A program made the translations under genes and the position numbers. Under the pieces are notes generated by a model that saw nothing but the letters and a program-made list of their open reading frames with translations, ran no database searches and was not told the DNA's origin. A stretch of 64,000 bases of DNA from assembly GCA_964634325.1 (NCBI GenBank), contig CAZWJF010000003.1, forward strand, positions 62,001-126,000, read 5' to 3'. This DNA is from JAJXWB01 sp964634325 (GTDB lineage: Bacteria > Pseudomonadota > Alphaproteobacteria > Rhizobiales > Beijerinckiaceae). This document shows positions 51,381 to 58,596 of the stretch, one piece after another; position 1 is the stretch's first letter; every line of letters starts with the position of its first letter.

Positions 51381-52538
51381 TCAGGCGCTTTGGGGCTTCG
51401 ACTCGCCCGGCAACGCCGAGCGTAGCCAACGTCGCGCGACGTCGGTCTTCGCCTCGGTCGCCCGGGAGAAGAGATATGCGAACAGCACCAGAAAGAGAAC
51501 CGACGCAATGGCGACCGCATAATGCGTCGGCGTCGCGAGCTGTTGCGTCCAGCCGACGCCGAAATACATGACCGCGAGCGCCTGCAGCCACATTAACGTC
51601 GGCCAGTGAGTGACATAGAGCGAGTATGTGAAATTCGAAAGCCAGGTGTGGATCGGCGAGCGCGCCCAAGCGAAGCCTTCGCCGTTGTCGAAACGCAGGG
51701 CGAGCAAGACATTTGCGAAGAGCAGCGCATTGACGGCGTCGATCGCGCCCGCCAGCGGTTGCCGCAAGATGACCTCGCCATGCGTGACGAGGCGAATGAT
51801 CGTCATGACCACGAGCCATGTCGCAAGCGCCAGCCACTTCGAGCGCATGAGCGGCCGCGGCGCGATCCGCGCTGCCGCGCCGATAGCCCAGACGCCCGCG
51901 CCGAACAGGAAAAACGAGGGCGAAATGGCCAGAACCGCGAAAATCGCCAGCCCCAGCGCAAAACCCGTCCAGCGCGCGCTCGTCGTGTAGGCCGTCGAGC
52001 GCGGCAGCAGCACGAGCCCGCATATGACATAAAACCAGAATTCCATGCCCAGCGTCCAAAGGGCGCCGTTCGTGCCGAATGTGGGAGACCAGACGCCCTG
52101 CAGGCTGACGACTGTCGCCGCGAGATATTCGAGCCTCATCGCCGCTTGATAGACCGGGTGTTCATAGACCCCGAGGCCAGCAAACAGGCGGGCGCCGAAT
52201 GAATCCGCAAAATAGCTGTAGGCGAGGGCCGGCAGGAGGACGATGTAGATGCGGATGGAGCGATCGATCAGATAATTGCGCAGATAGGGCCGCGTCCCCT
52301 GCGAGCGCTCGATTATCGCTCCGCCGACGAGGAAGCCGGAAATGACGAAGAAGACGACGACCGCCCCGTGCGCGAACGTGTAGGCCGTCAGAAACCACCA
52401 GACGTAGACAGGCGCGTCATGCGGCGCCTTCATGATGTCGGCCTGGTTGATGAAGACGTTGTTGACGTGGTGGACAGCCACGAACATCGTCGCGATCCAG
52501 CGCACGAGATCGATGAATTGTGAAACGGCTTTGGACAT
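51381..52538 (-). CDS. Membrane acyltransferase (acyltransferase-3 family)
   Basis: A 385-residue protein with about ten TM segments. The N-terminal DLVRWIATMFVAVHHVNNVF carries the family's catalytic-type His, and VVVFFVISGFLVGGAII matches the second conserved block. Family members (NolL, OafA, OpgC) O-acylate sugars of glycans or Nod factors using acyl donors from the cytoplasm; the target here is unknown. It starts with ATG 52538 and lies 45 bp upstream of tspO on the same strand. Confidence 0.87.
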   Translation of the reverse strand: MSKAVSQFIDLVRWIATMFVAVHHVNNVFINQADIMKAPHDAPVYVWWFLTAYTFAHGAVVVFFVISGFLVGGAIIERSQGTRPYLRNYLIDRSIRIYIVLLPALAYSYFADSFGARLFAGLGVYEHPVYQAAMRLEYLAATVVSLQGVWSPTFGTNGALWTLGMEFWFYVICGLVLLPRSTAYTTSARWTGFALGLAIFAVLAISPSFFLFGAGVWAIGAAARIAPRPLMRSKWLALATWLVVMTIIRLVTHGEVILRQPLAGAIDAVNALLFANVLLALRFDNGEGFAWARSPIHTWLSNFTYSLYVTHWPTLMWLQALAVMYFGVGWTQQLATPTHYAVAIASVLFLVLFAYLFSRATEAKTDVARRWLRSALPGESKPQSA

Positions 52539-52679
52539 GCGGCTTCCGACTGCGGGGCTGCCTTATAGCCTGCCGGGCCCGCAATCGCTACCGAGGGTCG
52601 CATTCCCCATTCGGCTCGTGTATAAGCCGCGCTTTCGAACGAGGCCGGGCCTTCGCCGGGCCCCTATGGAGTGAGTGTC

Positions 52680-54065
52680 ATGGCCGCCGACCGCTGGTCG
52701 CCCGAAAGCTGGAGAAGCCGTCCGATCGCCCAGGTTCCGTCCTATCCGGACCCGGCCGCGCTCGCTGACGTCGAGCGGCAGATCGCCGGCTTTCCGCCGC
52801 TGGTTTTTGCAGGCGAGGCGCGCAAGCTCAAGCGGGCGTTGGGCAAGGTTGCGGCCGGCGAGGCCTTCCTGTTGCAGGGCGGCGATTGCGCCGAGAGCTT
52901 CAACGAGCATTCGGCCGACAATATCCGCGACTTCTTCCGCGTCTTCCTGCAGATGGCGGTCGTCATGACCTTCGCCGGCTCCTCGCCGGTGGTGAAGGTC
53001 GGCCGCATCGCCGGCCAGTTCGCCAAGCCGCGTTCCGCGCCGACCGAAAAGAAGGGGGACGTGGAGCTGCCGAGCTATCGCGGCGACATCGTCAACGACA
53101 TGGCTTTCACGCCGGAGGCGCGCATTCCCGATCCGCGTCGCCAGCTCGAGGCCTACCGTCAGTCGGCCGCCACGCTGAACCTCCTGCGCGCCTTTGCGAC
53201 CGGCGGCTACGCCAATCTGGAGAACGCGCATCGCTGGATGCTCGGTTTCGTCAAGGACAGCCCGCAGTCCGAACGCTATCAGGAGCTTGCCGATCGCATT
53301 ACCGAGACCCTCGGCTTCATGCGCGCCATCGGCCTGGACCCCGAAAGCCATCAGGAGCTGCGTCAGACCGACATCTACACCTCGCACGAGGCGCTGCTGC
53401 TCGGCTACGAGCAGGCGCTGACCCGCGTGGATTCGACCACCGGCGACTATTATGACACGTCGGGGCACATGATCTGGATCGGCGATCGCACGCGCCAGCC
53501 CGATCACGCGCATATCGAGTTCTGTCGCGGCGTGAAGAACCCGATCGGCCTGAAATGCGGCCCCTCGCTGAAGGCCGATGAGTTGATCAAGCTGATCGAC
53601 ATGCTCAATCCCGCCAACGAGGCCGGCCGACTGACGCTGATCTGCCGCTTCGGCTCCGACAAGATCGCCGAACACCTGCCTGCGCTCATCCGCGGCGTCG
53701 AGCGCGAAGGCCGCAAGGTCGTCTGGTCGGTCGACCCGATGCACGGCAACACCATCACGGCGGCGGGCTACAAGACGCGGCCGTTCGACCGCATCATGAG
53801 CGAGATCCGCTCCTTCTTCGCGATCCATCGCGCGGAAGGGACATATGCGGGCGGCGTGCATCTCGAGATGACCGGCAAGAACGTCACCGAATGCATGGGC
53901 GGCGCGCGGGCCATCACCGAAAGCGATCTGTCCGACAGCTACGACACGTCCTGCGACCCGCGGCTGAACGCCGAACAGTCGATCGAAGTCGCCTTCCTCG
54001 TGGCTGAGTTGCTCAAGGAAGAGCGGCAGGCGCGCGGCCTTCCGGCGGTCGACGCGGCGGAGTGA
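52680..54065 (+). CDS. aroG: Class II 3-deoxy-D-arabino-heptulosonate-7-phosphate synthase
   Basis: A 461-residue class II (plant-type) DAHP synthase, the first enzyme of the shikimate pathway (PEP + erythrose-4-phosphate). Recognised by the start WSPESWRSRPIAQVPSYPDP, FLLQGGDCAESF (metal-binding Cys), KPRSAPTEKKGDVELPSYRGD, GLKCGPSLKADEL and SVDPMHGNTI, with ECMGGA near the end. ATG 52680 has GGAGTGAG upstream; GTG 52671 is an alternative. A palindrome follows the stop. Phenazine-type PhzC proteins are related, but no phenazine genes are present. Confidence 0.95.
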   Translation: MAADRWSPESWRSRPIAQVPSYPDPAALADVERQIAGFPPLVFAGEARKLKRALGKVAAGEAFLLQGGDCAESFNEHSADNIRDFFRVFLQMAVVMTFAGSSPVVKVGRIAGQFAKPRSAPTEKKGDVELPSYRGDIVNDMAFTPEARIPDPRRQLEAYRQSAATLNLLRAFATGGYANLENAHRWMLGFVKDSPQSERYQELADRITETLGFMRAIGLDPESHQELRQTDIYTSHEALLLGYEQALTRVDSTTGDYYDTSGHMIWIGDRTRQPDHAHIEFCRGVKNPIGLKCGPSLKADELIKLIDMLNPANEAGRLTLICRFGSDKIAEHLPALIRGVEREGRKVVWSVDPMHGNTITAAGYKTRPFDRIMSEIRSFFAIHRAEGTYAGGVHLEMTGKNVTECMGGARAITESDLSDSYDTSCDPRLNAEQSIEVAFLVAELLKEERQARGLPAVDAAE

Positions 54066-54101
54066 AGGCGTCTTGGCGCATTCGCGCAAGGTAACTATTG
54101 C

Positions 54102-54123
54102 CGGCTTGCGCATGCGCAAGCCG
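54102..54123. repeat. Perfect 22-bp palindrome between aroG and the dioxygenase gene
   Basis: The 22 bases at 54102-54123 are fully self-complementary: left half CGGCTTGCGCA and right half TGCGCAAGCCG. It is 36 bp after the aroG stop and 23 bp before the dioxygenase ATG. There is no T-run, so it is not a standard terminator; an operator for the dioxygenase gene is possible. Confidence 0.75.
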
Positions 54124-54146
54124 ATCGATGCGACTATATCGGGAGC

Positions 54147-54935
54147 ATGACAAAGCTCCCGACCTTCTTCATCTCGCACGGATCGCCCAACATGATCCTG
54201 CATGCGAGTCCCGCGCGCGAATTCCTGACGGGGCTCGGCGCGACCATCCCGCGTCCCGACGCGATCCTCGTCATGAGCGCCCATTTCGAGACGGATCGAC
54301 CGATCGTCGTCGCCGACGAAAAGCCGAAGATGATCTACGACTTCGGCGGCTTCGAGCCTGAGATGTACACGATGCAATACGCCGCGCCGGGCGCGATCGG
54401 TCTGGCGGTCGAGGCGGCGCGTCTCGCGCAGGCGGCCGGCCTCGAGGCGCAGGCCGCGACCGGGCGGGGCTACGACCACGGGACATGGGTCCCGTTGAAA
54501 CTCATCTACCCGGACGCCGACATTCCCGTCGCCCAGATTTCCGTGCAGCCGCATCGCGGGGGCGCGCATCACGCGGCGGTCGGCCGCGCGCTCGGCGCCT
54601 TGCGCGAGCAGGGCGTGCTGGTGATCGGCTCCGGCGGCGCGACGCACAATCTGCGCGCCCTCTACACGGGCGGCTATACGGACGAGGATCCGCCGCCGGC
54701 CTGGGTCGCCGATTTCGACGAATGGGTGCGCGACAAGGCCGAGGGCGGCGACCTCGCGGCGATCGCGGACTATGAGAAGGCCGCGCCCTTCGCGCGCGAA
54801 AACCATCCGAGCCCCGAGCATTTCCTGCCGATGCCATTCGCCTTCGGCGCGGCGGGCGAGGGCGCGAAGGGCGAGCGGATTCACGCTTCCGTGCAGCGTG
54901 GCGTGCTGATGCTGGACGCCTATCGGTTCGATTGA
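54147..54935 (+). CDS. DODA-type extradiol ring-opening dioxygenase (LigB superfamily)
   Basis: A 262-residue LigB/YgiD-like protein. Metal ligands are in FFISHGSPN (H11), VMSAHFET and the GGATHN region, with the family block YDHGTWVPLKLIYPDADIPVAQIS. Relatives cleave catechols such as DOPA (extradiol 4,5) with a non-haem iron or zinc centre; the physiological substrate in bacteria is generally not known. It is followed 61 bp later by a cytochrome b561 gene, perhaps co-transcribed. Confidence 0.9.
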   Translation: MTKLPTFFISHGSPNMILHASPAREFLTGLGATIPRPDAILVMSAHFETDRPIVVADEKPKMIYDFGGFEPEMYTMQYAAPGAIGLAVEAARLAQAAGLEAQAATGRGYDHGTWVPLKLIYPDADIPVAQISVQPHRGGAHHAAVGRALGALREQGVLVIGSGGATHNLRALYTGGYTDEDPPPAWVADFDEWVRDKAEGGDLAAIADYEKAAPFARENHPSPEHFLPMPFAFGAAGEGAKGERIHASVQRGVLMLDAYRFD

Positions 54936-54972
54936 TCGGATCGGTTTCGCCCCGCCGTCGTCGGTGATATGC

Positions 54973-54996
54973 GGCTCCCATTTCAGGGAGCCGATC
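54973..54996 (+). promoter_or_regulatory. Hairpin covering the ribosome site of the cytochrome b561 gene
   Basis: A perfect 7-bp stem GGCTCCC (54973-54979) and GGGAGCC (54986-54992) with loop ATTTCA. The Shine-Dalgarno AGGGAG (54985-54990) of the gene starting at 54997 lies in the loop edge and right arm, so the stem would hide it. This could gate translation, or be chance. Confidence 0.5.
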
Positions 54997-55560
54997 ATGC
55001 CGGCTGCGTATTTCAGCTACGACCGTGGGCAGCGCGCCTTTCACTGGTGGATGGCCGCCGTGATCCTCATCGCGTTCGCCTTGGGGGTCTGGGCGCACTC
55101 CATGCCGCCGAAAACGCCGCTGCGCGTCGATCTGCTGTTCTGGCACAAGTCGCTGGGCCTCGCGGCGATTGCGCTCTTGCCGTTCCGGCTCGTCTGGCGT
55201 GCGGTGCGGGGAGAGCCCGCCTATCGCGCGCCGCCTGCGCCGCCTGTTCGCATCGCCTCTCACGTCGCGCACGGCGCGCTTTATGCGTTGATGGCTGCGC
55301 TGCCGATCGCAGGTTATGTCGCCTCCGCCGCCGGCGGATATCCGCTGTCCTTCTTCGGTCTCTTCGAATGGCCGCGCGCGGTCGGGATCGACAAGGATTT
55401 GTCGAAAGCCGCGGGCGAGGCGCATTACTGGCTCTCGTGGGCGATGGCCGCTGTTCTGGCGCTGCACATCGCCGCCGTCGCTTGGCATCGCTGGATCAAG
55501 CGCGACGAAGTGCTGGCGCGCATGACCGGCGATGCGCCGCCGGTCGATCGTGCGGCATGA
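54997..55560 (+). CDS. Cytochrome b561-type membrane cytochrome
   Basis: A 187-residue, four-TM di-haem-type cytochrome. Candidate haem histidines are in RAFHWWMA, LFWHKSLGL, HVAHGALY and LALHIAAVAWHRW. Prokaryotic b561 proteins pass electrons from quinol to superoxide (CybB) or to periplasmic partners. The start ATG 54997 has AGGGAG 6 nt upstream, inside a hairpin. The frame is open slightly upstream (54964) but without a site. It ends 3 bp from the convergent VOC gene. Confidence 0.92.
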   Translation: MPAAYFSYDRGQRAFHWWMAAVILIAFALGVWAHSMPPKTPLRVDLLFWHKSLGLAAIALLPFRLVWRAVRGEPAYRAPPAPPVRIASHVAHGALYALMAALPIAGYVASAAGGYPLSFFGLFEWPRAVGIDKDLSKAAGEAHYWLSWAMAAVLALHIAAVAWHRWIKRDEVLARMTGDAPPVDRAA

Positions 55561-55563
55561 GCG

Positions 55564-56031
55564 TCAACCTGCAGCTGCGCGTTCGAGCGCCGCTATGTCG
55601 AGCTTGCTCATGCCCATCATCGCCTGCATCGCCCGCCCGGCGCCGGCGCCGCTCATGATGCGCTCGATCGGTCGCGGGACGACCTGCCACGACAGCCCGA
55701 ACCTGTCCTTGAGCCAGCCGCAGCGTCCTGGCGTTCCGCCAGCGACGAGCCCGTCCCAGTAATGATCGACTTCCGCCTGATCGGCGCATGAGATCGACAG
55801 GGAAATCGCTTCGCTGAATTTGAAGATCGGTCCGCCGTTCAGGGCCTGGAAGCCGACGCCGTCCAACTCGAAGGCGATCATCATGACCGATCCCTTCTTG
55901 CCCGGACCCGCTTCGCTGTAGCGCGACATCTTCGTGACCCGGGAGTTGGGAAAGATCGACGTGTAGAGCGCGACCGCTTCTTCGGCGTTGTCGTCGAACC
56001 AGAGGCAAGGGGCGATGCGCTGGAGCTGCAA
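55564..56031 (-). CDS. VOC-family PhnB-like protein, third gene of the TetR operon
   Basis: A 155-residue VOC-fold protein of the PhnB/'3-demethylubiquinone-9 3-methyltransferase'-annotated group (a name that does not imply that activity): IAPCLWFDDNAEEAVALYTSIF, GKKGSVMMIAFELDGVGFQALNGGP and FGLSWQVVP are typical. The start is TTG at 56031: GGAGG sits 5 nt upstream, just past the stop of the preceding gene, and no ATG is available. It follows the SRPBCC gene by 11 bp under the same TetR-type control. Confidence 0.85.
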   Translation of the reverse strand: MQLQRIAPCLWFDDNAEEAVALYTSIFPNSRVTKMSRYSEAGPGKKGSVMMIAFELDGVGFQALNGGPIFKFSEAISLSISCADQAEVDHYWDGLVAGGTPGRCGWLKDRFGLSWQVVPRPIERIMSGAGAGRAMQAMMGMSKLDIAALERAAAG

Positions 56032-56042
56032 GTCGGCCTCCG

Positions 56043-56519
56043 TCAGATCGTGGCGGCGAGTTCGGCGAGCTGGTCGGCTGCTTTGCCCCAGCCCTCGTGA
56101 AAGCCCATTTTCTCGTGCTGTTCGCGGTCGGCGTCGCTCCAGTGCAGCGCCCGCGCCGTGTAACGCGTTCTGCCGCCGACATCCTCGAAGGTGATGATTG
56201 CCGTGAAGAACGGCTTGTCCGACGGCGTCCATGCGTCGGCGTAGGCGTCCGTGAAGACGATGCGTTCGTTCGCGACGACGTCGAGATAGACGCCGCGATT
56301 GGGGAAGCGCTCGCCGTTCGGTCCGTTGATGTACATGAAGGTCGCGCCGCCGGGCCGCAGGTCGGTCTTCACATCGGACACGTACCAGGGCTTCGGACAG
56401 AACCATCGCTCCATCAGTTTCGGATCGGTCCAGGCTCTGAACAGCTTTTCGCGCGGCGCGTCGATGATCCGGGTGAGCGCGAGTTCGCGGCCGCCAGGCC
56501 GTGTCGAAGCCTCTGTCAT
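56043..56519 (-). CDS. SRPBCC (AHSA1-like) domain protein, second gene of the TetR operon
   Basis: A 158-residue START-like protein: LTRIIDAPREKLFRAWTDPKLMERWFCP, GATFMYINGPNGERFPNRGVYLDVVANERIVFTDAY-type strands, and the C-terminal helix FHEGWGKAADQLAELAA. These form a hydrophobic pocket that binds small lipophilic ligands; no enzymatic role is known. The ATG overlaps the TetR stop (ATGA), so it is translationally coupled. Confidence 0.9.
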   Translation of the reverse strand: MTEASTRPGGRELALTRIIDAPREKLFRAWTDPKLMERWFCPKPWYVSDVKTDLRPGGATFMYINGPNGERFPNRGVYLDVVANERIVFTDAYADAWTPSDKPFFTAIITFEDVGGRTRYTARALHWSDADREQHEKMGFHEGWGKAADQLAELAATI

Positions 56520-57133
56520 TTGGATGTTCCTTCCCGTGCGCCAAACAGTCCGCGCAAATGGTCGCGCAGATGGTCGAGGCAGGCCGCCGCGACTGTCGCG
56601 TCGTTCCTGGCTTTGGCGAGAACGAACGCGCCCTGGATCACAGCCTGCATGTAATAGGCGAGGCCGCGCGCGCCGCCCGGCGGCTCAATGCTGCGCGACT
56701 CCATCGCCGCAGAAATATCCGCCTCGAGCATGCCGACATGCGCGTCGATCGACATTGCGCACGCGTCGCGAACATCCGGATGCGTCGCATAGGCTTCCTG
56801 CGCCATCGTTCCGACGAGACATGTAAAGGAGGGCAACTCCCCCTGCATCAGAGACTGTCTGAAGTCGACATAACCGATCAGTCGATCGACGGGGTCGGGC
56901 AGCGAACGATAGGGCGCTTGCGCGAAAATGCCGTCCGCCATGTCCGAGAAGCGCCCCGCGGCAGCGACAGCCAGAGCGTCCTTGGACGGGAAATGGTGAA
57001 AGAACGCGCCTTTGGTGACGCCGGCTTGCGAACACAAGGTGTCGACGCTCGTTCCCGCAAATCCTTGCCGGCGGATGGTCGCTATCGCCGCGGCCAGCAA
57101 TTTGTCCCGGGCTCCGCTCTTGGCTGCTATCAT
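56516..57133 (-). CDS. TetR-family transcriptional regulator, first gene of its own operon
   Basis: A 205-residue TetR repressor: HTH in the first 60 residues (AAIATIRRQGFAGTSVDTLCSQAGVTKGAFFHHFPSKD-type), then a ligand-binding helical domain. It heads the operon tetR - SRPBCC - VOC, with a perfect-arm inverted repeat 8 bp upstream of its start, so it most likely represses its own operon until a ligand binds. The cysteines in SFTCLVGTMAQE are common in the YxaF/LmrA-type branch. The inducer is unknown. Confidence 0.93.
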   Translation of the reverse strand: MIAAKSGARDKLLAAAIATIRRQGFAGTSVDTLCSQAGVTKGAFFHHFPSKDALAVAAAGRFSDMADGIFAQAPYRSLPDPVDRLIGYVDFRQSLMQGELPSFTCLVGTMAQEAYATHPDVRDACAMSIDAHVGMLEADISAAMESRSIEPPGGARGLAYYMQAVIQGAFVLAKARNDATVAAACLDHLRDHLRGLFGAREGTSK

Positions 57134-57140
57134 GACAGAA

Positions 57141-57162
57141 GCATACCAACTGGTTGGTATGC
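57141..57162. promoter_or_regulatory. Predicted TetR operator
   Basis: An inverted repeat with perfect 10-bp arms GCATACCAAC (57141-57150) and GTTGGTATGC (57153-57162) around a 2-bp centre. It lies 8 bp upstream of the tetR ATG (57133). The core ACCAACTGGTTGGT matches operators of several TetR repressors I recall. Autoregulation is the natural reading. Confidence 0.88.
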
Positions 57163-57220
57163 GTCAATAGCTGAAAGGAGAGGCGACGCCGGAAGCCGAC
57201 GCCGCCCCGACCGAGCGGTA

Positions 57221-57376
57221 TTACAGGCTCTCGCAGACCTTGACCGTCTTCATCGCCGTTTCGGCTTCGGTCTTGCTCTTGAAGGTCATCCCGTCGCCGA
57301 CGATGAAAGAGGCGACGCCAGCGTGGGTCACGCCGACCGACAGATAGTTCCTCTGTTCAAAAGTGCGCAGTTTCAA
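57221..57376 (-). CDS. Short ORF coupled to the glycosyltransferase gene
   Basis: A 51-residue frame starting at TTG 57376, which overlaps the upstream glycosyltransferase stop as TTGA. The product (KLRTFEQRNYLSVGV, then FIVGDGMTFKSKTEAE) has normal composition, and one Cys near the end. No family recognised. A longer reading of the same frame (to 57517) lies inside the glycosyltransferase gene and is Arg/Pro-rich, so is unlikely. Confidence 0.5.
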   Translation of the reverse strand: MKLRTFEQRNYLSVGVTHAGVASFIVGDGMTFKSKTEAETAMKTVKVCESL

Positions 57377-58518
57377 GCTTCCCCGGTCGCCTCCTCGCCG
57401 CCCTCCCGCACCGTCATCTTTTGCCCATGCCAGGTGAAATCGTCGACGAGCCAGGCGTCGATCCACAGGATCGGGAGGGCGAGGTCGCGGACGATCAAGG
57501 CGAATGGCGTCCGCCACGTCAGCGGGTAGCGCGCGACCGCGGTCAAGGCCAGTTCGGCGCCGTAGAGCAGCCCTGCGAGCGCGGCGGCTGCGACGGCGGT
57601 CGTCAAGGGGCCGGCGTCCAGAAACCGGGCCGTCAGCGCGCAGGCGATGACCGGTGGCAGCGCGCCGGTCAGGATTTCCGGCGCAAACTGCAGCGGGAAA
57701 GTGACCCGCCGCAGCCGCGCCCAGCGCGAATGCCGCGCCCAGACGTCGCGAGCGGTCCTTGCGCCGAGCGGTTGCTCGAAGGGCCGGTCCACCAGTCTGA
57801 CCTTCAATCCCTGGGAACGGACGACTTTGGTGGACGCCGCGTCCTCCGCGATTTCAGCCGCCAGCGCTCCGATCCCGCCGGCCTTCTGCAGAACGGCGCG
57901 GCGCCAGAGCATGTTCTTGCCCTGTGCGAAGCCCATGCCGACCGCTTCCGCCGCATATTGCCAGCGCGCCTGAAACGTATTGAGCGCCGCGCATTCGACA
58001 TCGCCAAAAAAGCCGCTCGGTCGAACCCCGAGCGGCATGGAGACGACCAGCCCGCAATCGTCCTGCATCGCGCCCATGAGGCGGTCGAGATAATCCGCCG
58101 GCATCAGCACGTTGGAATCGGCGAGCACGACCCACTCGGCGCGCGCGGCGAGCCAGCCTTTGACGCAATTGTTGAGTTTCGGATTGGCGCAGATCGGGTC
58201 GTCGCCGATCAGCAATTTGGCGGGAACCTGCGGGTGGGCGGCGATGGCGGCTTCGACCAGCGGAATGATCGGGTCATTGGCTTTCTGCACGCAGAAGACC
58301 GCTTCGTATGCTGGCCAGTCGATTGCGAAAGTCGAGGCGAGCGTTTCGACGCTGAACTCTTCGATGCCGCGCAGGGGCCGTACGATCGACACGAACGGCC
58401 GCTGTTTTGGCCGCACGTGCGCGCCGCCGGTCCAGCGTCGCCCTGCAATGGCCATGCTTGCGAGGTTGAGTAACGTCAGGATCAGGCAGGCCGCCCCGGC
58501 GATGATCACCGCCGTCAT
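57373..58518 (-). CDS. Ceramide-glucosyltransferase-like (GT21) membrane glycosyltransferase
   Basis: A 381-residue GT-A enzyme with an N-terminal TM (4-25) and C-terminal hydrophobic segments (about 280-345). Motifs: SIVRPLRGIEEF, VVLADSNVLMPADYL (D1/D2-like), AEDAASTKVVRSQGLKV (D3) and RHSRWARLRR, the (Q/R)xxRW of GT21. Bacterial relatives glycosylate ceramides, or in the HpnI branch hopanoids; no hopanoid genes are near, so the acceptor is open. Start ATG 58518 (frame open to 58656). It is divergent from gltX by 78 bp. Confidence 0.85.
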   Translation of the reverse strand: MTAVIIAGAACLILTLLNLASMAIAGRRWTGGAHVRPKQRPFVSIVRPLRGIEEFSVETLASTFAIDWPAYEAVFCVQKANDPIIPLVEAAIAAHPQVPAKLLIGDDPICANPKLNNCVKGWLAARAEWVVLADSNVLMPADYLDRLMGAMQDDCGLVVSMPLGVRPSGFFGDVECAALNTFQARWQYAAEAVGMGFAQGKNMLWRRAVLQKAGGIGALAAEIAEDAASTKVVRSQGLKVRLVDRPFEQPLGARTARDVWARHSRWARLRRVTFPLQFAPEILTGALPPVIACALTARFLDAGPLTTAVAAAALAGLLYGAELALTAVARYPLTWRTPFALIVRDLALPILWIDAWLVDDFTWHGQKMTVREGGEEATGEA

Positions 58519-58596
58519 TGTGCAATCGCCCTTAACATCGGCAGCGCGGTCTGCGAAAACCCGCCCTTCGGCGCGCGTCGCGCCGAGGGAACAGTC

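Noticed and set aside
52563..54998. 811-residue open frame antisense to aroG and the dioxygenase
   Set aside because: It mirrors two clear genes on the plus strand and arises from high GC at third positions; the translation has no recognisable domain.
55564..56031. Ubiquinone methyltransferase
   Set aside because: The common database label for this PhnB-like group is misleading; the protein is a VOC fold without a SAM-binding Rossmann domain.
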